Shown one piece after another: positions 9,905 to 22,199 of a DNA stretch of 64,000 bases. The notes beneath the pieces are model-generated. The model ran no database searches. It was not told the origin of the DNA and saw only the letters and a list, made by a program, of their open reading frames with translations. This stretch comes from Rutidosis leptorrhynchoides (Eukaryota; Streptophyta; Magnoliopsida; Asterales; Asteraceae): contig NC_092335.1 in assembly GCF_046630445.1 (NCBI RefSeq), positions 627,781,501 to 627,845,500 on the forward strand, in the 5' to 3' direction. Position numbers and translations under genes: made by a program. How positions within the stretch are numbered: position 1 is the first letter of the stretch; every line of letters starts with the position of its first letter.

Positions 9905-12900
9905 TGTAGTGACCCGAACTTTTCCATGTTTATATATATTAATTGAGATTGATATTTACATGATTAAATGTTTCCAACATGTTAAGCAATCAAACTTGTT
10001 AAGACTTGATTAATTGAAATATGTTTCATATAGACAATTGACCACCCAAGTTGATCGGTGATTCACGAACGTTAAAACTTGTAAAAAATATATGATGACA
10101 TATATATGGATATATATATATATATAGTTAACATGATACTATGATAAGAAAACATATCATAAAGTATATTAACAATGAACTACATATGTAAAAACAAGAC
10201 TACTAACTTAATGATTTTTAAACGAGACATATATGTAACGATTATCGTTGTAAAGACATTTAATGTATATATATCATATTAAGAGATATTCATACATGAT
10301 AATATCATGATAATATAATAATTTAAAATCTCATTTGATATTATAAACATTGGGTTAACAACATTTAACAAGATCGTTAACCTAAAGGTTTCAAAACAAC
10401 ACTTACATGTAACGACTAACGATGACTTAACGACTCAGTTAAAATGTATATACATGTAGTGTTTTAATATGTATTTATACACTTTTGAAAGACTTCAATA
10501 CACTTATCAAAATACTTCTACTTAACAAAAATGCTTACAATTACATCCTCGTTCAGTTTCATCAACAATTCTACTCGTATGCACCCGTATTCGTACTCGT
10601 ACAATACACAGCTTTTAGATGTATGTACTATTGGTATATACACTCCAATGATCAGCTCTTAGCAGCCCATGTGAGTCACCTAACACATGTGGGAACCATC
10701 ATTTGGCAACTAGCATGAAATATCTCATAAAATTACAAAAATATGAGTAATCATTCATGACTTATTTACATGAAAACAAAATTACATATCCTTTATATCT
10801 AATCCATACACCAACGACCAAAAACACCTACAAACACTTTCATTCTTCAATTTTCTTCATCTAATTGATCTCTCTCAAGTTCTATCTTCAAGTTCTAAGT
10901 GTTCTTCATAAATTCCAAAAGTTCTAGTTTCATAAAATCAAGAATACTTTCAAGTTTGCTAGCTCACTTCCAATCTTGTAAGGTGATCATCCAACCTCAA
11001 GAAATCTTTGTTTCTTACAGTAGGTTATCATTATAATACAAGGTAATAATCATATTCAAACTTTGGTTCAATTTCTATAACTATAACAATCTTATTTCAA
11101 GTGATGATCTTACTTGAACTTGTTTTCGTGTCATGATTCTGCTTCAAGAACTTCGAGCCATCCAAGGATCCATTGAAGCTAGATCCATTTTTCTCTTTTC
11201 CAGTAGGTTTATCCAAGGAAATTAAGGTAGTAATGATGTTCATAACATCATTCGATTCATACATATAAAGCTATCTTATTCGAAGGTTTAAACTCGTAAT
11301 CACTAGAACATAGTTTAGTTAATTCTAAACTTGTTCGCAAACAAAAGTTAATCCTTCTAACTTGACTTTTAAAATCAACTAAACACATGTTCTATATCTA
11401 TATGATATGCTAACTTAATGATTTAAAACCTGGAAACACGAAAAACACCGTAAAACCGGATTTACGCCGTCGTAGTAACACCGCGGGCTGTTTTGGGTTA
11501 GTTAATTAAAAACTATGATAAACTTTGATTTAAAAGTTGTTATTCTGAGAAAATGATTTTTATTATGAACATGAAACTATATCCAAAAATTATGGTTAAA
11601 CTCAAAGTGGAAGTATGTTTTCTAAAATGGTCATCTAGACGTCGTTCTTTCGACTGAAATGACTACCTTTACAAAAACGACTTGTAACTTATTTTTCCGA
11701 CTATAAACCTATACTTTTTCTGTTTAGATTCATAAAATAGAGTTCAATATGAAACCATAGCAATTTGATTCACTCAAAACGGATTTAAAATGAAGAAGTT
11801 ATGGGTAAAACAAGATTGGATAATTTTTCTCATTTTAGCTACGTGAAAATTGGTAACAAATCTATTCCAACCATAACTTAATCAACTTGTATTGTATATT
11901 ATGTAATCTTGAGATACCATAGACACGTATACAATGTTTCGACCTATCATGTCGACACATCTATATATATTTCGGAACAACCATAGACACTCTATATGTG
12001 AATGTTGGAGTTAGCTATACAGGGTTGAGGTTGATTCCAAAATATATATAGTTTGAGTTGTGATCAATACTGAGATACGTATACACTGGGTCATGGATTG
12101 ATTCAAGATAATATTTATCGATTTATTTCTGTACATCTAACTGTGGACAACTAGTTATAGGTTACTAACGAGGACAGCTGACTTAATAAACTTAAAACAT
12201 CAAAATATATTAAAAGTGTTGTAAATATATTTTGAACATACTTTAATATATATGTATATATTGTTATAGGTTCGTGAATCAACAGTGGCCAAGTCTTACT
12301 TCCCGACGAAGTAAAAATCTGTGAAAGTGAGTTATAGTCCCACTTTTAAAATCTAATATTTTTGGGATGAGAATACATGCAGGTTTTATAAATGATTTAC
12401 AAAATAGACACAAGTACGTGAAACTACATTCTATGGTTGAATTATCGAAATCGAATATGCCCCTTTTTATTAAGTCTGGTAATCTAAGAATTAGGGAACA
12501 GACACCCTAATTGACGCGAATCCTAAAGATAGATCTATTGGGCCTAACAAACCCCATCCAAAGTACCGGATGCTTTAGTACTTCGAAATTTATATCATAT
12601 CCGAAGGGTGTCCCGGAATGATGGGGATATTCTTATATATGCATCTTGTTATTGTCGGTTACCAGGTGTTCACCATATGAATGATTTTTATCTCTATGTA
12701 TGGGATGTGTATTGAAATATGAAATCTTGTGGTCTATTATTATGATTTGATATATATAGGTTAAACCTATAACTCACCAACATTTTTGTTGACGTTTTAA
12801 GCATGTTTATTCTCAGGTGATTATTAAGAGCTTTCGCTGTCGCATACTTAAATAAGGACGAGATTTGGAGTCCATGCTTGTATGATATTGTATAAAAACT

Positions 12901-13159
12901 GCATTCAAGAAACTGATTTCGATGTAACATATTTGTATTGTAAACCATTATGTAATGGTCGTGTGTAAACAGGATATTTTAGATTATCATTATTTGATAA
13001 TCTACGTAAAGCTTTTTAAACCTTTATTGATGAAATAAAGGTTATGGTTTGTTTTAAAATGAATGCAGTCTTTGAAAAACGTCTCATATAGAGGTCAAAA
13101 CCTCGCAACGAAATCAATTAATATGGAACGTTTTTAATCAATAAGAACGGGACATTTCA
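9905..13159 (+). repeat. 3' LTR of E1 (3255 bp)
   Basis: Copy of 84-3307, 31 bases longer: one extra AT in a microsatellite and, near 12971-13004, a segment replacing seven bases of the 5' LTR. That segment holds a perfect 10-bp inverted repeat (12980-12989 with 12995-13004, 5-nt loop). Ends CA, followed by caatt. Confidence 0.95.
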
Positions 13160-13351
13160 CAATTGGGGTCGATCTAGGTTGAAAACTCATACCATTTTTG
13201 AAAAAAATTTCATTTTGCATTTGAAAATCAGTTTTACTGCCCGATGACTCAATTTAGGGATGACTATCGTCCTCGGACATGACGGTAATCTCCTAGGTAA
13301 ATGATTGGGATTATAAACCTGTATAATGATCAAGGATCTATACTGTTAACA

Positions 13352-13687
13352 CTGATACCATGTTAAATTGTATTCTTGTTATATTGAAATGAGTATTGAT
13401 CAAGTTTTCATAAACTTGAATTGGTGCTTATTACAATGGATCTATAACTTTATATACTTAATGTGCTCAACAACTAATTCTAAATAAAGTCAGGCTTCAT
13501 ATTAATTTTTGGAATCACTTTATCATAAAAGGAAATACGTTGTTTTGGTGATGCTTTTGTATCCGTTAAATGTAATTCCTTAAGTTCACATGTGATCTTC
13601 TATCTTGGGAAATGATGAAGACACTTTCTTCATATCCAAAAAGTTAAATACCATAAAAGGTATTATTCTTTCTATGGTATTCTAACA
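13352..13687 (-). mobile_element. Ty1/copia LTR and primer-site relic
   Basis: Read on the minus strand, an LTR-like unit (13361-13687, about 327 bp) starts TGTTAG and ends TAACA with TG/CA ends. It is followed at once by TGGTATCAG (13352-13360), the start of the common initiator-Met primer site. 13165-13351 would then be copia leader, cut by E1. The other LTR is not in the window and no coding part is recognisable. Confidence 0.5.
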
Positions 13688-14720
13688 TAAATGAAAAACT
13701 TGCTTAAATTTACGAGCTTGTTCAAATTCGAGGTATAAAATTTCGAGCTCGAGTTCGTTTGATATTATACTAGATCTAGCAAAAATTATGATGATAATAC
13801 AAGCATCCATTATTTAATGATTTATGTTACTTTTCGTGAGTAGTCAAAGCAGTCAAAAACATGGTGGGCAGGGTCAACTATCGAAGGCTCCCGGCTCAGC
13901 TAAGTTACGTGAGCCACTTTCTTTGTTTTGTTTCTAGAAGTGGAATCCAATTGAGCCAATATCTGACTGATGCCCACGGTTTCGACACATCAACTAAACC
14001 CATCCTATCTACATATAGGAGTTATTATTTCATTAATTAAGGATTAATAAAGTAATTTTCCCACGTAAATTTACCTTTGCATATTCAAATTGAATAGAAT
14101 TGAACTTTTTCTGTTTTTTACTCAAATTGAATTGACTTTTCTAAAAATAACAAAACTTTATAATCAAATTGGGTATTCATTAAATAAATGAAGCCCCGTA
14201 ATACATACAAATTGTGACGAACAACCCCTTACGATTTCAGGATCATAATTTTATGGTGTCTTAAAAAAAATTCAGTGCAAATTATATTTGAATGTTATTT
14301 AGTGGTAGTTTACCTTTAAAAAACCACAAATTCGAAAAATATATGAAGTCTGTGTAGTTAAATTTAGTAGTGTCCTATAAAATTTAAAAGAAAAATATAA
14401 ATTTGAAAAATATATGGGTCCACAGTTAAATTTAGTGGTGTCCTATACAATTTAAAGGATATTTTCTACTAAAAATTTTCAAACTAGTGATGTCTCGTGA
14501 CTCCATGAACTGCCAAGTAGATTCGCCATTGCGAACAACTACCGAGCTAAAAAAAAAAAAAAACTAAACTAGAGCTCACAACAAAACAAACGACACACAC
14601 AACCAAAAACCACAAACGAAAGACGTCTACAACCTACCTACAAAGGATAATCAATCAACAACATACATCGAAAAGATTAGAGACCATTCAAGCACCGGGA
14701 ACCTACAAACAAACGAACAA
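13688..14720. other. Spacer before the LINE, with a short tandem duplication
   Basis: No gene seen. About 14331-14392 and 14402-14460 are two diverged copies of a 60-odd-bp unit (shared core AAATTTAGTRGTGTCCTATA). A 15-A run lies near 14550-14564 and is followed by a CA-rich, ATG-poor stretch (14565-14720) that resembles a transcribed leader. Confidence 0.5.
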
Positions 14721-14737
14721 AGAAGATACAACTAAAA
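14721..14737 (+). repeat. Left target duplication of the LINE
   Basis: AGAAGATACAACTAAAA, repeated exactly at 20887-20903 right after the poly(A) tail. It fixes both ends of the LINE insertion. Confidence 0.93.
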
Positions 14738-14744
14738 AGAGCAA

Positions 14745-16892
14745 ATGGGTGAGAGAGAAACTAGAGAGAGAAAGAGAGAGGAGAGGGCGGCAGGCACAGC
14801 GGGAGCCAAGGAGAAGTACAACGGCGACCACGGGCATCACGGCAAGAGTTCAAGCAGAAATCATTTGACTTCGTTCATGTTCTTCAACTTCCCAATTGAT
14901 TGGAAAGTGGTTGAGCTGTGGAAATCTTTCAAACCGTATGGTTCTGTCCGGGATGTGTTCATCCCCACCAAACGCCTAAGGGATGGAGGAAGATTTGCTT
15001 TTGTTCGTTTTGCTAATGTTAACGATGGGAACATTTTACTCAAAACTCTTGAAGGTATTAAGTTCAATGATGTGCAGATTAAAATCTTCCCAGCTACTGA
15101 CAGGTATGCAAAACCGTCGGTCAGAACATCTGTTAAGGGAACAACTGGTGCACCAAAACCATTTGGTTTTCGAGATGATCGTATGTTTAGTGAGGTGGTT
15201 GGATCCCTTAAAGAGGATCTAAGGCACATGTTAAACAACAAAAAAGGATTGGATTCAGACAACGCCCAAGGTACAACTTCAAATCAGGCTAAGATCGTGG
15301 AGTTGGAGGACAAAAACGGTAATGAAGAGGTCCTAAAAAACGCAATCGTGTGTGAAGCTCTAAGCTTGGATATTCTTAAAAACTTTGATATTATTACCAA
15401 GGAAGAAGGTTTTAACGACATTCAAGTAAAACTACTTGGAGGTCTGAGTGCTTTGATCATATTTAAATCCAAGGAAGCTGCTACTTTGGTCCTTGATCAA
15501 CAAAATCACCCACTTAAGAAGTGGATTCATAAAACAATTTGGTGGGACGATGCAAAGTGGCCGGAAGCGAGAATGGCGTGGCTTAAGATCACCGGTGTAC
15601 CGGTGCATTGCTGGAATCACAAAACATTCACATCGATTGCGGAATGGTTCGGAACCGTATACGAGTTGGATAATTGTGAATTGGTCGGGAATCAGAAGCT
15701 AAATCATGGTAGAGTGTTTGTTAAACTTGACAACCCGGAAATAGTGAATGAATCGTTGAAACTTAAACACAAGTCACGTTTCTTCTTTATCAACATTAAG
15801 GAAGAAGATACATGTTTCCCTGAAAGGCGTGAGATGGAAGAAGGAAGTGAAAACCAAAGCTTTTATTCCGATGACAGTAGTGATTTCATCGATTCAGATG
15901 AATTTTCGGAAACTGAATTTGAGTGCAATGCCTCTCATGGTGGCGGGGATGAGCAGCCTGAGAAGGTAATTAATTTAGAGCAAGAAGAAGGGTCTGAGAC
16001 AAAATTGGAATCGATGGCTAAATCAAAATCCGGCAACGATATTGGTCCGGCAAAACAACCGGAATTTGTTGACGAAGATGACCGGGAATCTGGTTGCAAT
16101 GGGGTTGCACAATCATCGAGTGGACCCGACTGTGTGATGGAGACATTTGATAATGGTCAAGGGTTCAATGGGGAAAAAATTAAAGATACTTTAGAAAAAT
16201 TGGACGATGGTTTCCCTAAAAAAGGAAAAGAGACAAAAGTGGGTGGTGGGGATGTAGATGAGAGAGTGGAGGAGAATCCTTTAGGTCAACAAACACCTAA
16301 CAAAAGCAATTCGGTGCATGGGTCCCATAGATGTAACGAAATGGGGCAGCAGGTACATTTAGATTCAAGTGCAAATACTGATGGGCCGTTAGAGGTATCA
16401 AACAAGGGTATGATTGGGCCTGATGGATCTGGGCCAGAGAACTTGGGTTGCAATACATTAAAAGGGAAGGATGGGCCTCCATTTATGGGGCATATTAGGA
16501 GTAATTGTAAAAACAAGACTGATGTAAAATACAACTCGTGCAACAATATTGATGTGAGCTGTGATGGAAATTCAAAAAAATTAAATAGTAGATGTAGCAA
16601 CTCTGGTGAATTATCGGTGTGTAATGGGTGTTATTGGAATGCTATGGGGAATTGGAGAGCCTCTTCAAGACTAATGAGGGTGAAAAATATGGCTAGAAGT
16701 GGAGTTGATTTCTCGTGCGATAATCGATATAGGTGCAAGAATTGTTGCAAGAAAACGAGGATCAAAAACCGAAATCAAGCGCAAAAAGGGAACTCGGATA
16801 GTAATGAGGGGAGTCAATCCATTAACAATGCGGATTTAAAAGAATTCGGAGAACAAATTGGATTGAGGTGGCCTTGCCCCAATCCCTTGTAA
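14745..16892 (+). CDS. LINE ORF1, RNA-binding protein, 715 aa
   Basis: Intact. An RRM lies at about residues 43-117 (RNP2 FMFFNFP, RNP1 GGRFAFVRF), preceded by a basic Arg/Glu and Gly/His-rich start. About 265-320 is the DUF4283-like Trp-rich block common in plant LINE ORF1 (WWDDAKWPEA, WLKITGVPVHCW). The middle is long, acidic and Gly/Asn-rich. The C-terminal 110 residues carry a Cys cluster (VCNGCYW and CKNCCKK) instead of a regular CCHC knuckle. ORF1 proteins package the LINE RNA and chaperone it. ORF2 starts 30 bases downstream. Confidence 0.9.
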   Translation: MGERETRERKREERAAGTAGAKEKYNGDHGHHGKSSSRNHLTSFMFFNFPIDWKVVELWKSFKPYGSVRDVFIPTKRLRDGGRFAFVRFANVNDGNILLKTLEGIKFNDVQIKIFPATDRYAKPSVRTSVKGTTGAPKPFGFRDDRMFSEVVGSLKEDLRHMLNNKKGLDSDNAQGTTSNQAKIVELEDKNGNEEVLKNAIVCEALSLDILKNFDIITKEEGFNDIQVKLLGGLSALIIFKSKEAATLVLDQQNHPLKKWIHKTIWWDDAKWPEARMAWLKITGVPVHCWNHKTFTSIAEWFGTVYELDNCELVGNQKLNHGRVFVKLDNPEIVNESLKLKHKSRFFFINIKEEDTCFPERREMEEGSENQSFYSDDSSDFIDSDEFSETEFECNASHGGGDEQPEKVINLEQEEGSETKLESMAKSKSGNDIGPAKQPEFVDEDDRESGCNGVAQSSSGPDCVMETFDNGQGFNGEKIKDTLEKLDDGFPKKGKETKVGGGDVDERVEENPLGQQTPNKSNSVHGSHRCNEMGQQVHLDSSANTDGPLEVSNKGMIGPDGSGPENLGCNTLKGKDGPPFMGHIRSNCKNKTDVKYNSCNNIDVSCDGNSKKLNSRCSNSGELSVCNGCYWNAMGNWRASSRLMRVKNMARSGVDFSCDNRYRCKNCCKKTRIKNRNQAQKGNSDSNEGSQSINNADLKEFGEQIGLRWPCPNPL

Positions 16893-16922
16893 GTTCCTTT
16901 TGTCCTTTAGTTCGTTTTCATC

Positions 16923-19900
16923 TTGTTTGATATGAAGATTCTTTCTTTAAATATTCGCGGGTTCGGTGTCAAGGGTAAATTCGGGTGGGTAAAGGATATT
17001 TGTCGTGTTGAAAGGCCGGATATAGCGGCTTTTCAAGAAACTAAATGTATCGATTTGAAGGAAGGTTGGGTACATGCTTTGTGGGGAAATAGTAATTGTG
17101 GGTTTGTTCAAAGGGATGCAGTGGGTAACTCGGGGGGGGGGGGGGGACTCTTTTGATTTGGGACACTAATAGTTTTTCACCGGATAGTATGACTAGTTGT
17201 GAGTATTTTTTAGCAATCCGTGGCAAATGGTGTGGTTCGGGGCATGAATCAATTATCGTTAATGTTTACGGCCCTCATAAAAATGTCATGAAAATTGATA
17301 TGTGGAATAAGTTAGAAAATCTTATTAGGAATTATGATTCATCGTGGGTGTTATGTGGTGACTTTAATGAGGTGCGAAATCAAGGGGATAGACTTAACTG
17401 TGTGTTTCATCAATCTCGGGCTACACGGTTCAATGAATTCATCTCGACGAACAATTTGATTGAAATCCCAATTAATGGTAAAAGATTCACTAGGATTAGC
17501 GATGATGGTACCAAATTTAGTAAGCTTGATCGTTTCCTTGTTAATGACAAATACTTAAAATTGTGGAAGGATATTTCGGTTAAGGCGTTAGAGCGTAGGG
17601 AATCGGATCATTGCCCGTTGTTGCTTCGTGATAAAATAATAGATTTTGGACCTAAACCTTTTAAGTGCTTTGACGAATGGTTAAAAAAGGATGGGGTACA
17701 TAAAGTGATCCAAGATGCGTGGTGTGTACCAGTGACTAGTTCAAAAAAAGATTGTCATTTCAAAGATAAGCTGAAAAATGTGAAAAAAGAATTGAAGGCA
17801 TGGAGTAAAAAGGAATTTGGGGATTTAGACAAGGAAATAGATGAGTTAAAAGAAAAAGCGACTAGGCTGGAAGTTTTGGCTGAATTGGGTTCAATTAGTG
17901 ATACGGACCGAGCGTGTTGGTTGGAAACTCGTAGAGTATGGATTGAGAAAGAAAAGATGAAATCCGGAATGTTGAAACAAAAAGCGAGAATTCGATGGAA
18001 TCTTGAAGGCGATGAGAACTCAAAATATTTTCATTCGACCATCAAAAGAAAACACAACAAATGCAATATTCGTGGGTTGAACATCGACGGGTTGTGGGTT
18101 GAAGATCCAAGGGTAGTTAAGGATACGGTTTTAGAGCACTTTCGGAAATTATTCGGGGTTAATAACAATTGTAGGCCCAACCTACGTCATTGGGCCAGGA
18201 GTGTTAACAGCGAAAACAGGCTTGGGTCAAATGGGCCGCAAGCTGGGCCAGACAGAACTCACAACAGTCTCGGTAGTGATTCTTATTTTACCTCTGCAAA
18301 CTACCTATCCAGTGATGAAGCGAATGAGCTGGAAAATGTGTTCAGTGAAAATGAAATTTGGGAGGCAGTGAAAGATTGTGGAAGCTCGAAGGCACCGGGT
18401 CCGGATGGTTTTAATTTGGGTTTCTACAAGAAATATTGGCACACTATTAAAGGTGATCTATTTGAGGCTATTAACTTGTTTTGGGGAAAATGTGAAATCT
18501 CCAAGGGATGTAACGCTTCTTTTATCACACTTGTCCCGAAAAAATCGGATCCTGTTGGTTTAAATGATTATCGCCCGATTAGTTTGATTGGTAGCTTCTA
18601 TAAGGTGATTGCAAAACTTCTGTCGAATCGCCTTAAAAAGGTTATTCCTAACCTTGTCGGGTTTGAACAAAGTGCTTTTATTAAAGGAAGAAATATCTTA
18701 GACGGGGCTCTTATTGCTAACGAAACCCTCTCGTTTTTAAAGCATAAAAGAGTAAAAAGCGTGATCTTCAAAGTGGATTTTGAAAAGGCTTTCGATTGTC
18801 TAAGTTGGGATTTTTTAATTGAGATAATGGAAATTATGGGCTTTGGGATCAAATGGAGAAAATGGATATTGGCATGCCTAAAGTCGGCTTCTATCTCGAT
18901 TCTTGTTAATGGGTCACCGACTGGTGAATTTAATCTAGAGCAAGGGGTGAGACAAGGCGACCCACTTTCACCGTTTCTTTTTATATTAGCGGCGGAAGGA
19001 TTGAATATCTTAACAAAGTTAGCCGTTAGAAACCAATTCTTCTCGGGGGTAGAAATAGGTCGAGATAAAATCCCTATCTCACACCTTCAATACGCAGATG
19101 ATACCATCTTTTTCGGAGTATGGAATGAAAGTAATATTAGAAACCTTATGAAACTCCTCAAATGTTTTGAGCTTACGTCGGGACTCAAAGTGAATTTTCA
19201 AAAAAGTAGTCTAATTGGAATTGGTGTCGAAAAGATTGAAGTCGAGATTATGGCCCGTATGTTTAATTGTAAAGTTGGCACTACTCCGTTTGTTTATCTT
19301 GGGCTTCCGGTCGGTGGCAACATGAAAAAAAAGGAGAGTTGGAAACCAGTGATTGATAAGTTTACTAAGAGATTGTCGGATTGGAGGGCTAGATCGGTTT
19401 CATTTGGTGGGCGCTTAACTCTTGTCAAATCGGTGTTGAATAGTCTCCCGTTGTACTACTTCTCGCTCTTCCGTGCTCCGCCATGTGTGATCAAAATCCT
19501 TGAATGTGTAAGGCGTTCTTTTTTTGGGGGCGGGTCGGGTAACAAATCTAAAATATCTTGGGTTAAATGGGAGGATACTATATTACCTTATCGGGAGGGG
19601 GGTCTAAACTTGGGTTGGTTGAAAACAAAAAATATGGCTTTGATCGGCAAATGGTGGTGGAGGTTTAAGACCGAAACTAACTCTTTGTGGGTCAAGGTTA
19701 TTTCTAGTATTTATGGGACCTCGGGTGGGCTTTCTAGTGATGACTCTTTTCATAATGATTCGTTTAAGTCAACTTGGAAGGGTATTATTCTTACGGGGGT
19801 TAACATTGAAGAAACCGGTCTTCCTTTTAGAAACTTTTTTGTGAAGGAAATAGGTGATGGGTCAACTACTTCATTTTGGAACGAGGAGTGGATTGGTAAT

Positions 19901-20707
19901 GATAAGCTCAAAAACAAATTCAAGAGGCTTTCAAGACTAGAGACTAATTTGGACGTTTCAATTCAAGAAAGACTTACATGGGATGGAGTAAAAAGTGTGG
20001 GTACATGGGCATGGGCAAGAGAACCAAGTGGTCGGGCAATGGATGAGCTACAACGGTTGGAAGAAATGATAATGAGTGTGAAATTTAACCCGCAAGCAAG
20101 AGATAATTGGAAATGGAAAGCGGGTGGCGGATCTCAATTTACAACAAAAGAACTAACAACTTTGATCGACTCGAGGATACTCACCATACATACTTCACCA
20201 ACCGAGACCTTACGTAATAAGTTGGTACCAAAAAAAATTGAAGTTTTTATGTGGAGGGCAAGGAAAAAGCGGCTACCGGTGTTGGTGGAACTTGACAGAA
20301 GAGGTATCGATTTGCATTCGGTAAGATGCCCATTGTGTGACGGGGATATCGAGACGGTTGATCACTCCATTGTTGTGTGTAAACATGCTTTCGATATTTG
20401 GTGCAAAGTTTTTTCGTGGTGGGGTCGAGGTGGGGTTCCATATGTTAACATTGAGGATCTTGCTATCGATACGGGCCAAGCTAGTTCATTTGTAGGTAAA
20501 ATTATTTGGCAAGCGGTGATTTGGTCGTGTAGTTATCTCATTTGGAAAAATCGAAACCAAAAGGTTTTTACAAATAAGAGTTGGAATGCGCCGACGGCTC
20601 TGAACGAGATACAAGTTAAGACTTTTGAGTGGATCGCGAAAAGGTGTAAAGCGAAGGATATCGACTGGCATACGTGGCTACATAATCCCCAAAGTCTTCT
20701 TACATAG
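16923..20707 (+). pseudogene. LINE ORF2: endonuclease and reverse transcriptase, frameshifted
   Basis: The first frame (16923-17156) encodes the start of an APE-type endonuclease (LNIRGFG, FQETKC). A run of 15 G at 17132-17146 shifts the frame. The second frame (17153-20707, 1184 codons) continues the endonuclease (VYGPH, CGDFNEV, KLDRFLVN, SDHCPLL). It then gives a complete reverse transcriptase with LNDYRPISLI, VDFEKAFDCL, QGDPLSP and an intact catalytic YADD, and a C-terminal zf-RVT region (CPLC...H..VCKHA). No RNase H is seen. Everything but the G run looks functional, so the break could be a real slip or a sequencing or assembly error in a homopolymer. Confidence 0.9.
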
Positions 20708-20903
20708 ATGACATTGTTATGGTGCTATCTTGGCATCATTGTATATAAAATAGTATTGTGTAGGAAAATTGGATTATGTAATGTGTGACTTACTGTCTCA
20801 TTGCTCTATACTACAAATTGGTAGGGCATGGGATGAACTGTGCGTTCTTTAAGATCTAATAAAATTCAGCCTTTCAAAAAAAAAAAAGAAGATACAACTA
20901 AAA

Positions 20904-21301
20904 TATCCTTGATGAATTCAATTGAACAAATTGAATTTATACGTAAAAATAGTTGGCCATTTATTTCCACTTCGTATATGTGGTCCAGGTTCGCCTCAAT
21001 TGTCGCTTCCAAAAAGGCATGTGTAATTTTAGTGTAATTCTCATTAATTATTATTATTATTTTTTTCTAAAGATTTACAGTAATACAGTATTTATTTTTA
21101 GATAAGTTTATAATGTAAAATTTTAACCATATATTTGAATAATAATGTCATATTTAAATAATACAAATAAAAATTCTTTTTTTTTTCTTTACTTTTATCA
21201 TTTTATTTATTTATTTATTTATATATTTATTATTAATTATTAATTACTAATTACTAATTTTGCAAAATTACAAGTTATAAACTAGTATTTTATTAAAGAT
21301 G

Positions 21302-21380
<79 letters not shown>

Positions 21381-21699
21381 CAAAATTTCAAGGGCCAAAC
21401 ATTAAATACCTACCAATCCTTTTCTAGTCAATTACTATTAGATATTGTTCATATTTCAAAATAGTACTCCTTATAATTTGACTAGTTATGTGATATTTAA
21501 TGATCAAGTTCAATTTGGACATCAAATTCAACTTTGTGATATGATCAAGCACAACTTAGAAATCAAGTTTAAGATTTGTGATTAAATTTTTTACAAATCG
21601 ATTATATATGAAGATAGATCTATGTTAGCCGAAACTCGATGAATGATGTAATAAGCATGATCATAATAACTCTTTTAATCAATTTGCGTGTTGGTTATC
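20904..21699. other. AT-rich spacer with an AT microsatellite
   Basis: No gene. A pure AT dinucleotide run occupies about 21305-21379. The surrounding sequence is low-complexity TTA/TTTA. Confidence 0.6.
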
Positions 21700-22050
21700 A
21701 AAACGCGGATGATATGAAGGATGAAGAACAAGTACTTTTCTGAACGACGGTTAAGAGTTACTAATGTGGGTCAACGTGATGTCAATACCAACCCACCATA
21801 TCATTTTCTTGGTATGAATCATTACAATCTCACCACTCATCAGGAGAAAACCTCAACGACGACTCCATACGGGCATCACGTGTGGTAAATACTCCTCGGG
21901 TGAGCCCCGAACGCAAGACTTCCGCAACCTTTGAGGCTCATGAAATGAGAGGATAACAACAAGGGAAAGTTTGCAGCAATGGGAGTCGAACCTCTGACTT
22001 CCCATATAGGAAGGCAAGTCACTACCACTACGTCAATTCTTCGTTGTTAA
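21700..22050 (-). mobile_element. tRNA-derived SINE
   Basis: On the minus strand, an A-box-like segment (GACGTAGTGGTAG, about 22025-22038) and a B-box GGTTCGACTCCC (about 21985-21997) stand about 43 bases apart, with an anticodon-arm-like inverted repeat between them. A body of about 270 bases follows. Part of the body (TTTACCAC then TGATGCCC) resembles the element at 36155-36460, so they may be one family. Ends and target duplications were not resolved. Confidence 0.5.
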
Positions 22051-22199
22051 GAACACGCCTTATTATTGATGTCATCATTAATGAGGTCATAAAAATCGCT
22101 CGTACATATCATGTTCAAAGGTACGACAACCTTGACACTTAAAGGCGTGCATAAGGCATTTAGCGACAATGAGAGAATGATTGGAGTTGGCAGTTTCTC

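Larger units (their letters stand above)
84..13159 (+). mobile_element. E1: intact Tekay-type chromovirus LTR retrotransposon
   Basis: A complete Ty3 element: LTRs 84-3307 and 9905-13159 starting TG and ending CA, a perfect caatt target duplication, an initiator-tRNA-Met-like primer site, three intact sense ORFs and a polypurine-like tract before the 3' LTR. A C-terminal chromodomain-like tail and the order PR-RT-RH-INT point to the Tekay (Del) chromovirus clade. The two LTRs differ by about three substitutions seen by eye (153, 550 and 1210 versus their partners), one AT dinucleotide and a 29-nt replacement near the 3' end, so insertion is very recent. The element looks autonomous. Two accessory ORFs between the primer site and gag are unusual for the clade. 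Confidence 0.95.
14738..20886 (+). mobile_element. L1-type LINE retrotransposon, nearly full length
   Basis: Two ORFs, a 3' tail with AATAAA (20858-20863) and poly(A) from 20876, and a perfect 17-bp target duplication. The element begins only seven bases before the ORF1 start codon, so it is either slightly 5'-truncated or has almost no 5' UTR. ORF2 is frame-broken at a G run. Plant L1 elements of this kind have EN, RT and a zf-RVT domain, all present here. Confidence 0.93.
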
